Below, one piece after another: positions 46,329-58,557 of a DNA stretch of 64,000 nucleotides (the stretch's first letter is position 1; each line of letters begins with the position of its first letter). The notes beneath the pieces were generated by a model that was not told where the DNA came from, searched no databases, and was given only the letters and a program-made list of their open reading frames with translations. The position numbers were made by a program, and so were the translations under genes. This DNA is from Sorghum bicolor (lineage: Eukaryota > Streptophyta > Magnoliopsida > Poales > Poaceae): NCBI RefSeq assembly GCF_000003195.3, contig NC_012870.2, forward strand, positions 36,762,931 to 36,826,930. The letters are read 5' to 3'.

Positions 46329-48552
46329 GTACATATCTCCGCCAGAAGCTGTGTACAGGATTTTTGGTTTCCCAATGTTTGGAGTTTATCCAGCTGTATT
46401 GCAGCTCCAGCAACATTTGCCCGGCATGCAGTCTGTGACATATAATGAGGAGGAAAACCTGGAGGATGTTGTGAGTCACCCAGGTTCTAATAGGACCACA
46501 CTGACAGAGTATTTTAGTAAAAATCGTGAAGATAGGACAGCAAGAAAAATATTGTATAGAGAATTTCCAGAACACTATCGTTGGATCAAAGGGAGAAAAG
46601 TGTGGCAAATAAGGAAACAAGTGTCAGCATAGATAGGGCAGATTGTCTATGCTAACCCTGGTGAAGGGGAGAGATACTTCCTAAGAGTTTTACTGAATCA
46701 TGTGAGAGGTGCAACATCATATGAGGATTTAAGAACAATGGCTGGTGTCACCTACTCTACTTTTAGGGAAGCATGTGAAAAAAGAGGGCTTATCGAGACA
46801 GACCAATCAATCGATGACTGCTTGATGGAGGCCACCACTTTCCAAATGTCGTGTGCCTTGCGAAGGTTGTTTGCTACCATTCTTGTATTTTGCGAGGCCA
46901 CTAATGTACGTGCACTATGGGACAAGCACAAGGAAGCTCTAGATGAAGACTTCAGCCGGGACAACAGCAACACATCAATAGTGGAGCAAATGGTGCTCAA
47001 AGATGTACGAGATATACTTTACTCAATGGGGAAAGATATTAGAGATTATGGTCTTCCACCTATTTGCGATGAGGGTCCAAGCTCTATTGACATGATGAAC
47101 GAGGTTAGAGAGGAAGAGAATGTCTTTGTAGATCAAGACCATTTAGATATTTTTGATTCTCTTAATAAGGAGCAGAGAGAAGGGTTTGATGAAATCATTC
47201 AGTATGTCTTCGCCAATAAGAGCCAGGTTTTTTTTGTGGATGGTCCGGGAGGCACGGGCAAGACATTCTTATACAAGGCCCTCCTTGCTAGTGTTTGTTC
47301 CAGAGGATTAATAGTCATTGCAACGACCACGTCTGGTATAGCAGCATCAATATTACTCGGAGGACGCACTGCACACTCTAGGTTTAAAATTCCAATTAAA
47401 ATTGGGGATAACAACATGTGTAGCTTTACAAAGCAAAGTGGCACTGCAGAGTTGCTTCGTAGGGCATCTTTGATTATTTGGGATGAAGTTGCCATGACCA
47501 AGCGTCAGTGCGTTGAGACACTTGATAGGTCCCTACAAGATATCATGGAGTGTGCTTTGCCATTTGGAGGAAAAGTCATGGTATTTGGTGGAGACTTCAG
47601 ACAGGTCCTCCCTGTGGTTACATGTGGGACAAGAGCACAGGTAACTGATGCTACTTTGTAAAGATCATATTTATGGGATAAAATAAGGAAGATAACATTG
47701 TCACACAATATGAGAGCACAGTCAGACCCTTGGTTTTTTGAGTACCTACTACGAATTGGAAATGGAATTGAGGAAACAATTGGAGATGATTATGTTCGAC
47801 TCCCTAATGACATTGTGATTGGTTATACTGACACAGATGTCGCAGTCAACAAACTTATTCAACATGTTTTCCCGGCACTTGAAGAACATGCGACATCAGC
47901 CGCCTATATGAGCTCCCGTGCCATTCTATCCACCAAAAATGAACATGTTGATCGGCTGAACGCAATGATGATAGAGAGGTTTCCACTTGAGGAAAAGGTT
48001 TAGCACAACTTTGACACTATTGTTGATGATCCTCATAATCAATTCCCTATTGATTTTTTAAACTCAATAACTCCAAATGGCCTCCCCTCGCATGAGTTGA
48101 AGCTAAAAATCAACTGTCCTGTGATTCTTCTCCACAATCTTGATCCAAACAACGGCTTGTGCAATGCAACAAGGCTTATGGTCAGAGCAATGCAAGACAA
48201 TGCAATTGATGCTGAGATTGTTGCTGGACAGCATGCGCGGAAAAGGGTGTCCATACCAAGGCTCCCATTGTCTCCCTCGGTTGATATTTCTCTTCCTTTC
48301 AAGTTCAAGAGAAAACAATTCCCGGTGCGGTTGAGTTTTGCTATGATGATAAATAAGTCGCAGGGACAAACCATCCCTAATGTTGCGATCGATCTTCCAG
48401 AACCCGTGTTCTCGCATGGACAACTCTATGTAGGTTTATCAAGGGGGGTGTCAAGATCAACAACAAGAATTTTGGCAAAACCAAAAGATGATTTAGATCC
48501 TCCAGGAAAGAGCACCAAGAATATAGTTTACAAAGACGTCTTAAATTGGTGA
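46329..48552 (+). pseudogene. Helitron PIF1-like helicase domain (three in-frame stops)
   Basis: One continuous frame apart from stops at 46630-46632, 47659-47661 and 48001-48003. It begins ARYISPPEAVYRIFGF after a frameshift near 46320. Walker A is GPGGTGKTF (about 47242-47270), Walker B IIWDEVAM (about 47475-47500), then GGDFRQVLPV, and near the end NKSQGQTI and YVGLSRG, the usual PIF1-type helicase order. This helicase would unwind the donor strand during Helitron transposition. Length and motif order match plant Helitrons well. Confidence 0.9.
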
Positions 48553-49240
48553 TTAACAGTATGTATACTCAAACCATTTTTAGTCCTCTTGTGAATGCAT
48601 ATTGTCCACCGTGTGCTTGTTTTTTTATTTTTGGACATGTTGGTAAACCACTTACTGCACATTCTCATAAATTTATTATTTTTAGGTGCAACAAAGGGGC
48701 AAGTGGATGGCTTTATAATCTCAAGATGCATTGTTAGGCTGATATGGTGGCATGACCGATGAAGAACAACATTGGCTTCTGATTTCTTCTTTATTGTTTC
48801 AGTCGATGGTGCTCGCATGTGCATTGATGATGGCCATGTTGTTACAAACTTTGTTGCTCAGGTAAATATGCGCATTGCTATTTATTCTAGCTACATACCC
48901 CAAAAGATGTTATAACTGGTCTTGTATAACTAAAATTATGTGCACATGATTATGGTTGCAGGCACTGAGGAAGGAGCCCTTGACGATTTACAGACATACA
49001 TTGATTTGGAAAATGACAAGCTCAACGATGTGCTAGGGAGCCTGTTTTCTAATTCTAGGGGTTGCCGATTGGCATGTATTGCATATGCAAGTTGAAGCAT
49101 GATTATTTCTTGTTGGACGTAATGCGCAAGATATGACTTTACTATGCTTTTTTATGCATGAACATGGTTATATGCAATTGAGTGTGACTAAAATTATCGA
49201 AAATGTCATTACTCGCTTGTTTTCATGTGCATCACCGAGA
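48553..49240 (+). other. Helitron 3' region, no clear gene
   Basis: Downstream of the helicase stop. Possible remnants of further exons (about 48780-48865 and 48960-49095) with plausible splice borders (GGTAAATATG, GCAGGCACTG), but no domain I can name. Confidence 0.5.
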
Positions 49241-49275
49241 TAAAACCGTAGCATTAGGACGGGCATTATACTAGT
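49241..49275 (+). repeat. Helitron 3' terminus
   Basis: CCGTAGCATTAGGACGG can form a short stem (CCGT/ACGG), followed by GCATTATACTAG and then T, the normal Helitron end and A/T target context. Confidence 0.82.
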
Positions 49276-50708
49276 AGTTCTAGGATCTTCACTTGTAGGA
49301 TTCTCAGGGAGTTGACTAAAGTGTGTCCTGCTCATAGCGACAAGGCAGAGATCAAGTGTATAGGCTCTGTTGGTGGGAAAACACCAACAAAACCAAAAGG
49401 TTTGTTCATTATACTCTAGCCTTTGGCACATTGAATGAGATAAATTTGATGTTTATGCATTTTTCTCAATCTAAACATGGGTGGAACAAATGATTAACAA
49501 GCTTGTAGCATTAAAACACTTGACCGATCAGATTACTCAACATTATGGAAGGATGGTCTATCTATACATGTAACTTTATGATTATGACTTTTGTCTTCCA
49601 AAGATAGGATGTGCAATATTTCAGATCATTGAATTAAAAGTTACAAGAGAAGAAAGTGATTCTAGGAACAAACATAAAGAACTAAAAATGTTGAGCTAAT
49701 TAGATTGGATCAGATGAGGTTGTAACTCAAAGTATGTTTGGATCTCTACTTATGTCCATGCCAAAATCAAGGAGGATGTTTTGGAAGTAATGATCACTTA
49801 CCAAGAGATGTTACCTTTAGTATTGAAGCATGTTGAAGTCGTAACATCTTGTGGAAGCTTTCCTTGCTTGGCTATATTGTCGCCTTTGTTGTACTCCTTT
49901 CTTAGCTTATGCCATTATTTGTTCTTTGTCTAATTTGTGCTTGGACCTTTAGGTCTTCTTACAATTTTATCGCTGCAAATCATTAGTGGACAACACATAA
50001 CCGAAGGAGTATACAAGTAATGACAAGGGCATTGTTGTAATACAAAGCTAAGGGTCACTTCCTATGCTACAAAAGAAAATGTTTTAACATACTTAGCATA
50101 GCACATTTATTATTCCCAATTACTTATTTCTGAAGGATTGATTTTATTTTCCCATCTTATGTCTTGATTCTTAAATATAGGCATTATGAATAAACTCAAC
50201 TCATAGAAATAAAGCAATAGTGAATTTAGAGATTTCAAACCAGCGTGTGGAGCGATGAGGAAGATCTTGGTTGGATCATCTAGAGGAGTTGACCTTCTTC
50301 CCCATGTCTCAGCTTTTGAACCTTAGAGGTAAGAGTGTAGGACGTTACATGCTCTTCTGTTGTCAATCTTTTATTGATTCCTGATAATTAGTGGTAGACA
50401 AGAGAATGCAATTCCAGGAGTGGGTGCTTTGATCATGGATCATATTTTGTGGCACCCTTCTTTCTTCTTAGATACGCGTGAGTTGTGTCTCCCTTCATGT
50501 CTAGTGTGAGTTCATCTGCAGGGGTTAGTCCAACAAAAATATTCCAATATCTACTATAGCATACTATCGGCTCAAATATCAACCTAGACATCATGTCTAA
50601 TTTGATTTAAGAGGGCGTTCTTAACCTAAGCACCACGCTTAATTTAAAAAGCCTTTGAATGTAAGATCACCACTCCTAAACTAGTCACCATGCTTCATTT
50701 AAGAGATG
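49275..50708 (-). other. Element X internal piece (leader), non-coding
   Basis: About 1.4 kb, similar to element A leader (CAAGGCAGAGATCAAGTG; CTACTATAGCATACTATCGG at both places). No gene. Confidence 0.75.
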
Positions 50709-50713
50709 TATGA

Positions 50714-51514
50714 TGATAAGGTTCAGGCCCGATCTTCCGAGAGGTAATTGGTAAATTTGATTTGTGGAGAACTCGACGTTGGCAATCCGGCTTCAAATCA
50801 GCACGATTCGAACCCTGCAACCGTTACACCACTGCTCCGTTGGTTATCAACCAAGCACAACTTGTTGACCTCGCCAAGAAGGCTTTTCCTGTAAGCGAAT
50901 TGAAGAACACAAGCAAGAATGTATAAACACACAATCTTAAATTGCAGATATGAATGATGTGAATATTCAATGAGGGTTCAAGAACTCAGTTCCAAAGAAC
51001 TAATCGACATAGTGGAGGAGATCAAGAACGGGGGCCGTAGATCACTGTAAAAGGATTTGTCACCACAGTTACATTGAACGATTCAGTTTCTTGATGGAAA
51101 ACTAAACTCTAAACAAAACCCAAGTATAACAGCGGCAACTGCGTGGAAAATAAAGGAGAAGCAACCTAGGGTTGGAGGCGACTAGGGGGAGGAGCCCACA
51201 ACATGGGATTAAGGCCCGAATTTGATACATGGCCAAGTTGGACCAAAATAGGTGACACAGCACCTTGTCATGGTCATAAAGATTAATCCACTAAAGATGT
51301 AGAGCTAGGACTAGATCCGAAACGACGACATCATCATCCCCTTTCCCATGAGTCCAAGATCACCCTGTTTCGATGTTGTATGAAGAAGTTATGATCAAAA
51401 CACTGACAATGTGTTTGCTGAATCCAAGAGGGACGTGGTAGGTGAGTTGTAGATTAATTGCAACTTATTAAAGACAATGGTGTCAACGTATCCAACGTGG
51501 CGATGTCCTATTAA
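50714..51514 (-). repeat. F 3' LTR
   Basis: About 801 bases, TGATAAGGTTCAGGCCCG at the left. Its right third (51252-51514) matches 54415-54673. Confidence 0.85.
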
Positions 51515-52258
51515 CCTCCCCTTCTTGAAGTGGAGTTGTCCTAGACTCCATCTTGGCGATGTCCACATCATCCCCTCCTTCTATAATCGGAGTCGTCCTC
51601 GACTCTTCCCCATCAACAAACTCCTGCAAAAGGTTAGTGACAATAGGCAATGCACAAGACATAACAGGTTGACAAAGCATAGTATAACATGGTGCATCTA
51701 CATTATCACATAACACAGTAGTAGTAGAAGTTGTAGCAAGTAAAGCACCTCCATGTAACTTATTTCCATTATTTTTATCAATGTCTGTGGAAGGTTTATT
51801 GTTAATCTCTTTAGCATGTTTAACAATATCCATCGGTCACAAAGGCAGCAAAGTAATGTTCTTGTTCTTATGTATGAAAGTGTATGTATTAGTTCTACCA
51901 TGGTGTAAAGCATCATTATCAAATTCTCATGGACGTCTTAACAAAATTGAACAAGCTTGCATAGGCACAACATCAAAATCAGCAGTATCACGATAACAAC
52001 CTGTGAAAAACTAATATGGGCTGATGTAGTTACCTTAGTCTTACCACTATTATTGAACCATTGAAGTTTATATGGATACGAATGTTGTCGTGTGGTTAAA
52101 CCAAGCTTCTCAACCAAATCTGAACTCACCAAGTTGTTGCAACTCCCGCTATCAATGATGGTGAGAACACGACAACCCTGCACAATAAGATATATGTGGA
52201 ACAAATTGTGGCGCTGGAGCTGCTTCTCTTCTTCATGTACCACACGTGAACTCAACAC
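51515..52258 (-). pseudogene. F retropepsin domain and C-terminal tail
   Basis: The active-site block TIIDSGSCNNLVSSDLVEK and the LQWFNNSGKTKVT block identify a Ty3/gypsy aspartic protease (51938-52258). The reading frame then breaks; a further open piece (51515-51833) continues with low-complexity repeats (ESRTTP twice) and no RT motif. Confidence 0.75.
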
Positions 52259-52261
52259 ACA

Positions 52262-53490
52262 CTACACAAGAAGACTAGGATAGCCTGCGGCGGCAGCAAC
52301 AGAGTCAATGGCGATGGTCTCTATGTCTTGATCGCCCTCGGTGGAATCTACAACAATGTTAGGAGCAAGGGCTAAATCATCTTCAACATCACTAGCAGTT
52401 ACATATCCATCCTTGGTACCACGAAAGCACGACGACTGGGGTAATCCTTCATGACATGTCCCATGCCTTTGCATTGATGGCAAATGATTTTAGCGCTGGG
52501 TGAGGAGGAAATAGTGGAAGCACCCGAAGTGCACCTTTCTTTAGTTGTGGGGGCTGCACATTAGACAATTTACTTACCCTAGAAGAAAATGCAGGTGTAG
52601 ATGGTTGTGGTGCAACAGAAATCTTGAGCATCTCTAGCTCGGAAGATGATGCTGAAAATTCCTCCCATTATTAGACCTAAAAGACTAGTGTTGCTTGCGT
52701 CCCTGTACTTTATAGCAAGATGATACAATTGAGGAAAATTATGCCATTCTTTGTAATCAAGAATATTTTGGATATCATGGTTTAAACCACCAAAGAATCT
52801 AGCACTAGCATCAGCATCATCTTCATGTACACCACAACATGCTAAACCAATAAGCAATTCTTGATAGTATGCTTCTACGCTTTTATCTCCTTGTTTTAAA
52901 GTTTGCAGTTTAAGACGTAAATCACGTTGATAATAAGGATGAACAAAATGAGATTTCATACGTTGTTTTAAAGCATTCCAAGTTTGAGGCACAGCAGCAG
53001 CATTATTAGTATTGCAAAGATCACTCCACCAAAACAAAGCAAAATTAGTAAACTCACTAGTAGCAAGTCTAACTCTATGCTCAGCAGGCATATTATGAGA
53101 ATCAAATTTTTTTTGAACAGCAAGCTCCCAATCTAAATATGCCTCAGGATCAACATTACCTATAAAAGGAGGTAGGCTAAATTTAATTTTAGCAAAAGGA
53201 TCATTATTACCATGGTTATTACCTCCCATACAACGACGATTGAAGTTGTAGCGGCGACGGTTGCGTGCATCACCGTCATCGTCTACATCTTCATGATCAG
53301 ATAGATCTCCATCTGCATCTTCATCATCACCATGATGAGATTGAGGGCATTGCTCAATCTGTTCAATGCGGGTGACCAGATTATTCACATTGCGTGTCAG
53401 CTCATTCATAAGATTGTGTTGTTCAGTGATGAACACTGTAAGTTCACCCTTGGACACACAATCATTGAAATCCGTCAGAGATCCTGCCAT
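52262..53490 (-). pseudogene. F gag with a damaged zinc knuckle
   Basis: Starts at the ATG at 53490 (MAGSLTDFNDCVSKGE). An acidic region and basic patch are followed by the gag core (FIGNVDPEAYLDWELAVQKK, FALFWWSDLCN, LKQGDKSVEAYYQELL, ARFFGGLNHDIQNIL). The frame shifts near 52670. In the next frame the single zinc knuckle reads CHQCKGMGHVMKDYP, with Tyr where the last Cys ligand belongs (TGC to TAC), which should abolish zinc binding. Confidence 0.8.
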
Positions 53491-54414
53491 GGTTAGAAAA
53501 TAGGGAAAACCAAGAGCAAAGGATTATCCCTATCAACTAAAAGGAAACAAGTGGTCGTGGTGGTGGTAAATGTGGAATACAAAATCAGAAGCAGCTTACC
53601 ACCGTCTTACAAGTGTTCTTACCAAAGCCAAACAAGAGCAAAACCAAATTGGCAAAGTAATCTGTCATTGAGCATGGGTAAACAGTTGCAAGAGGAACCT
53701 GTGCTGATACAAGTATATGTGGAGCTTTGGACAGGCACAATTTAGGTAGCAAGGATTAGCAATATTCGAATGCAGAGTTAGCGAAGTTCAATAAGTATGC
53801 AAAGGACAAATCACAATTGTTGGCTAAGACGTGTGATGGAAGGAACTCAGCGAACAAGCAATAGAGCAGATTTTTCCTTTATCCTGATTTTTTCTGGATT
53901 TTCTCAAAAGGCACTAGTAGGAATCAAGATTTTTTATTTTTTCACTATTTTTTGTATATTTTCTCTGAACAAGGATCACAAAATATGTAACCACAAAAAT
54001 TGGCAACTACAACTGGGTCAGATGTGGTCTACAGAAATTCAGCAAGTTCTTTGAAAAGCGTGCAAAACCCTTGTCAATTTTTTCTTTATTTTTTCCTGAA
54101 TTTTTTGGCAATTTTGATAAGACCAAACAGGGCTTTGCCGAGTTTGGGTTGGGTCTAAATGGTGTCAAGAAATTGTTGTAAAAATTTCAGATTTTTCTGA
54201 TAAACGAGCGGAAAGTTATACCTGTTTTACCGAAGGTATCTCAAGTTATGTTTTTCGGAAGGCACAACACGGCGGCGGCGGTGAAGGTGCCAGTTAGGGC
54301 AAAGCATCCCTAAACTCCAACACTGATCATAGGATGAATCCTCCCTGTGACTAATAGCAGTAGGTATTCGTCTGATGATGTAAGGAGGGCTGCGAAGCAG
54401 GCAAAACAACAGCG
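53491..54414 (-). other. F 5' internal leader, non-coding
   Basis: Between gag and the 5' LTR remnant. T-rich, no coding sequence and no clear primer site; the LTR/primer junction has probably been deleted. Confidence 0.6.
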
Positions 54415-54673
54415 GCTGGCACCTTGTCATGATCATATAGATTAATCTACGAAAGATGTGGATCTGGGACCAGATCCAAAATGACGGCGTCGTCATCCCC
54501 TTTCCAACGAGTCTAAGATCACCCCGTTTTGATGTCGTATGAAGAAGTTATGATTAAAACACTGACTACGTGTTTGCTGAATCCGAGAGTGACGTGGTAG
54601 CTGAATTGGAGATGAATTACAACTTGGAAAAGACAATGGTGTCAACGTATCCAACATGGCGATGTCCTCATCA
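54415..54673 (-). repeat. F 5' LTR remnant (259 bases)
   Basis: Matches 51252-51514 with noticeable divergence. Only the outer end of the LTR survives, flanked by TATGA. Confidence 0.8.
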
Positions 54674-54678
54674 TATGA

Positions 54679-55324
54679 TACTACTTCAAAGCCTATGCAT
54701 ACTATTGCAAACAAAGGTAGCGTGAGAGCAATATAGAGATTTACTCAATAGTGATGATAGAGTATGATCGCAGTGAGAAATATTATTATATTTTTAGATG
54801 CAGATGAATTGTATGCATTCAAGGAACTAAACATGATGTGGATGAGGAAACTAAATGAAGTGGATGCATGGATGATTCAAAGTAAACATACAATGGTATG
54901 CAAGGAAATAAAAATATAACTACTCATAAGGTTTAATGCCCATGAGTAAGACTATCTCACCTTCATCACACTTACCATGATGCACAACTAGGATGAGTGG
55001 CGTAGCGTAAGTATCGATCACATGGGATGGGAGTTGTATTCTTGTGATGAAGTCCTTTTCTCCAATCTACACATGGTTAGAATAAATAATATATATGTGT
55101 ATACACAAACCGGTGAGATGGCAGGGATCTAGAATGATGGATCTTGAATGTTCAAGCACCCTGGGTTCTTCAATCTTGTGGAATCTTGTCACTAGATCGA
55201 AGCGGCTTCTGATGTCCTATCTATTACACACTCAACAGAACAAAGGGGTAATCCTACTAAAGCCACTAGTACACTAAATGGGCAGACATCAAGATCATTA
55301 TCGGAACCTTTACGCCAATTGCTT
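54679..55324 (-). other. Element X leader next to the primer site, non-coding
   Basis: Continues the X leader after F. AT-rich, no gene. Confidence 0.65.
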
Positions 55325-55341
55325 CCCCGGCAACGGCGCCA
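55325..55341 (-). promoter_or_regulatory. Primer-binding site of element X (tRNA-Asp type)
   Basis: TGGCGCCGTTGCCGGGG on the minus strand, the same site as in A and X2. Confidence 0.86.
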
Positions 55342-55349
55342 AAAATGCT

Positions 55350-56830
55350 TGTTGGTATTTCTAAACGCAATCACCAAAGATAGACAAAAAACGTGATCCC
55401 TAGCAAGAGCACCAGAAATGCCTGTTGACGTTTGTTAGTGAAAAAAGAAATATGAAAGATTCCACAAGCGCACAGAACATCATCATAGATTTTACCGGGA
55501 GTATTCTATGTATCGTTATTTATATTTTATCATAGGGAAGCTAGGGTTACAAATCTGATAATTCACTATCCAACATCTACTAACTTAAAGTATCAAGTAA
55601 ACTGGAGCAGGGGTATGATATACTATAGAATAAACAATTAAGCACATATAAGAGAATTCAATGATAAATGTATAGATAGTCATAGCGGGAGGACAACAAG
55701 AAAGAACAAGGTTCTATTGTATTTCTCTATTACTTAGGTTCTAAGGCAACAGAATATGAAAACATATAGCAGTCACACAATGACACTTTGGAGCAGCAGG
55801 TCCTTTATGACTCTTGAAGAAGACTGGGAAGGAGTAGTCGGGGGAAGGCTGCCAAAAGCTCTATGAAATGAACTTGGTGGAATACAAAGATCTAACAAGG
55901 CTGTTACCCGTGGGGCTACCATAACTATCCATGGGATTAAGCGCATCCTCAGGTAAACTATAGCCTAGACACCACATCTATGCTAGCGTTTACTACTCTA
56001 ATTACTATAGATAACTAGAGCACTCGATACGAGCGGAGATCCTTTGCCAAGATATAACAACTACACTAATCATAAATAGGCATAAAGTAAATAGAGATGA
56101 TAATATATTAACGCATAAGTCTTACAAAGAAGAGATATGAAGACATACCAAAACTCTGAAGAAGAGTCCTCTAGAACTAGAGCGTAGCTCCGCTTACCCT
56201 AACTCCCGACTAGAACCAATCTACTACATTGGAATGTCTAGCCCTAATTCTCTAAAGTAGAGAAAATCCATTCGAGGGACACCACTACAACTCATAGAGA
56301 AGCGAGGTCATCCATTTGAGGGATGCCTCTATAGCTCATAATGATAGCTCTCCCCAAGGGGGTGAGGCTTGTATTTATGGCCCCCTAGGAAGCACCACTG
56401 CCCTCGGATCAAAACGACCTAAACGTACGCTTAAGATTACTCCTCAAAGGCGGTGGATCAGGAATCCACAAGGTTGAAGCTGATTGGCTTCAGTAGCTGA
56501 GCGGCCACCCAAGGGGGTGGGGCGGGCACCCATCCCCTACAGCCGTTTGCCGCCCCGTTCGTAGACCAGAAATAGGGCAAATGATATATGGATTTCGATC
56601 GTCTCGACAAGCCCGTCGCAATGGTGCAGCCTAGTTCATCAATTGAGATACTTTTATTCAATGATTAGTTTGCCTTTAGCTCTTTTCCTATGTGACCCCT
56701 GCAAAACATAGATGCACCAAAACTCGTGGAATTTGTTAGTTCAAACCTCTAAACCTATGTTGGTGAGCATCTCTTTGTAGTAATAAAAGTTATGTTGACA
56801 GTTAAAAATAGGAGTTAACTACCACCAACA
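55350..56830 (-). repeat. X 5' LTR
   Basis: TGTTGGTATTTC...CACCAACA, about 1.48 kb. Near its primer-site end it contains an LTR-end/primer-site-like echo (about 55396-55430). The five bases after it are CATGC; the matching left duplication is outside the window. Confidence 0.82.
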
Positions 56831-57289
56831 CATGCTTAATTGGCTAGAAGCCTAATTCGGGTTGGACCCGGATTAGACAAGGCTTAGGGTTTTCTAATTG
56901 GGCCTCCAATTCAGGGCTGATTGGAGGACGCCTATATAAGAGAGGGAGGGGGCGCTGCCAGGGTGATCTCACGCCATTAGGCAACAGCCACCGCTCATCC
57001 AAGCTCGCGCGTATTGCTCCTCACGGATCTAGCAGTTTGAAGGCGCAACACTTTTTCCCCACACGTGTGGGATACCTTAGAGGTGCTGCATCTGGAGCAT
57101 AAGGACGAATTGTGCAAGAGGGATTGACGTGGTGGACGACCATGCAACTACACAAACACTGCTACTATGCGCACGACTACACTGAGTTGCTTCCACTGCA
57201 CCTACGCATCTAGTTGTAATCACGTTATCTATAACTGGCAGTTCATCCTATTTTATGAGGTCAAATTTTTTATTTTCTGGCTAGCATAG
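56831..57289 (+). other. LTR-like fragment with TATA box, unassigned
   Basis: Contains CCTATATAAGAGAGGG (about 56931-56946) followed by a GC-rich stretch, resembling an LTR promoter and leader. No second copy is in the window, so I cannot assign it to a family. Confidence 0.35.
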
Positions 57290-58557
57290 TGTCCTCATAA
57301 TCCTTCACTACTTTCTGATTGTCCTCGATCAAGCTAGGCACCGGTGGCTACTCCATTTGCCAGAAGACTAGTTCGACACATGGGAGGAGCTATGTTAGGC
57401 ATTCATCAAAAATTTCATAGCTATCTGCGAGCAGCCTGGCAATAAGTACAACCTTGAAAGGATACGTGATCGCAAGGACGAGCCGCTCCGTGACTACATC
57501 CGATGTTTCTCAGATATGCGCCTTAAGATCTCAAAAATCTCCTACGATGAGGCAAGCTCTGCTTTCATCAATGGCCTTCATTAACATGAGGCCCTTAGGA
57601 GTAAGTTGCTTCGAAAGAGGCCGACCACGGTCACCAACCTTCTCACCACCGCCAAGAACTACGCCGATGCTGACGATACAGAGAAACTCATCAAGGAAGA
57701 CTGAGAGGAACGCAACAACCCGATCACCCTCCACAACATGACGACAACCGTGACAACTGTGGGAGGATCGATAACCACGACCATCGCTGCAATGACAATC
57801 AAGACCACCGAGAAAGCTAGGACAAGCGTCGCGACCATCGTGATGACTTTAGGGACAAGAGGCCTCATGAAAACGACCATGAAGTCAACATGGTGAAAAG
57901 ATCCACTGGTCGCTGTGATTACCAGGAAGATTACAGCAAAGCCTTGAAGGGCCCAGGTCAGCTTCATCCCAGATCCAACCACACTATGGAGAACTGCCGC
58001 TTCCTCAAGAACATCTACGCGTAGCAGATTATTCAGGATCACACCGCAAAGGCTACTAGCATCCCCAACAGGCGTAACCAAGAAGACAACATGACAAATA
58101 GGACTGAGATCCTCATCATCAATATGTCAATCCCACCAACATCATCCACACCATCTTTGGTGGCAAAGTGTCTATCGAATCCAAATAGGAAAGCAATATT
58201 CTCAAAAGGGCATGCTTGAACGTCGATAGTGCTGGAGATCTCATCATTGATCCAAATCTTCCTGCCTGTTTTCATCATGAAATTTCCTTTAGCAAACAGG
58301 ATTGCTAGGCCACCATCCCCAAGCTAGGAAATTTTCCCCTCATCCTTGATGCATGCCTTAACAGTGTTTGTTTCGAAAGGGTACTCGTGGACGGTGGCAG
58401 CACTATTGACATCCTATTTTGCAGCAACATTCCTACTCTCAAGCTAATCCAAGCAGACCTAAAGCCTTATGAGGCACAATTTTGGGATGTGCTACTGGGC
58501 CAAAGCTCTGTACCTCTTGGTCAGATCACGCTTCCCATGTAGTTTGGTACACCCAAC
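57290..58557 (+). pseudogene. Element E: degenerate RIRE2-like gag and protease relic
   Basis: Gag blocks are readable through several stops: FIKNFIAICEQPGN, LRDYIRCFSDMRLKIS, SSAFINGLH, NYADADDTEKLIKED (about 57373-57700), then a basic region, a HTMENCRFLKN piece, and a protease active site LVDGGSTIDILF (about 58380-58420) followed by LLGQSSVPLGQITLP. Many stops and no LTR visible mark it as an old copy. X2 inserted at 58557/58558. Confidence 0.75.

Larger units (their letters stand above)
42924..49274 (+). mobile_element. Helitron (Rep/helicase type), 5' part cut off by element C
   Basis: Encodes a degenerate Helitron Rep/PIF1-like helicase on the plus strand and ends at CTAG (49271-49274) followed by T. 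The ten bases before the end are preceded by a CCGT...ACGG stem. The 5' terminus is not seen: element C inserted just upstream of, or within, the start of the coding region, so the rest of the Helitron should lie beyond the left end of C, outside this window. To its right the sequence switches to the internal region of element X, which is therefore its host. Confidence 0.9.
50714..54673 (-). mobile_element. Element F: truncated gag-protease Ty3/gypsy element
   Basis: Inserted in X with an exact TATGA duplication (50709-50713 and 54674-54678). The 3' LTR is 50714-51514 (TGATAAGG...). At the right end only 259 bases (54415-54673, ...CCTCATCA) match it, so the 5' LTR is largely missing. A purine tract (AGAAGGGGAGGTT, minus) lies beside the 3' LTR. 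It codes for gag (52262-53490) and protease (51938-52258) but shows no RT or integrase. Confidence 0.87.
49275..56830 (-). mobile_element. Element X: Athila/Tat-group Ty3/gypsy element, host of the Helitron and F
   Basis: The 5' LTR is 55350-56830, the primer site 55325-55341, and internal pieces are 54679-55324 and 49275-50708. Its left part is not in the window, having been displaced by the Helitron nest. The internal pieces resemble the leader of element A (18300-19400), so X and A are sister families. No coding sequence of X itself is present here. Confidence 0.82.
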
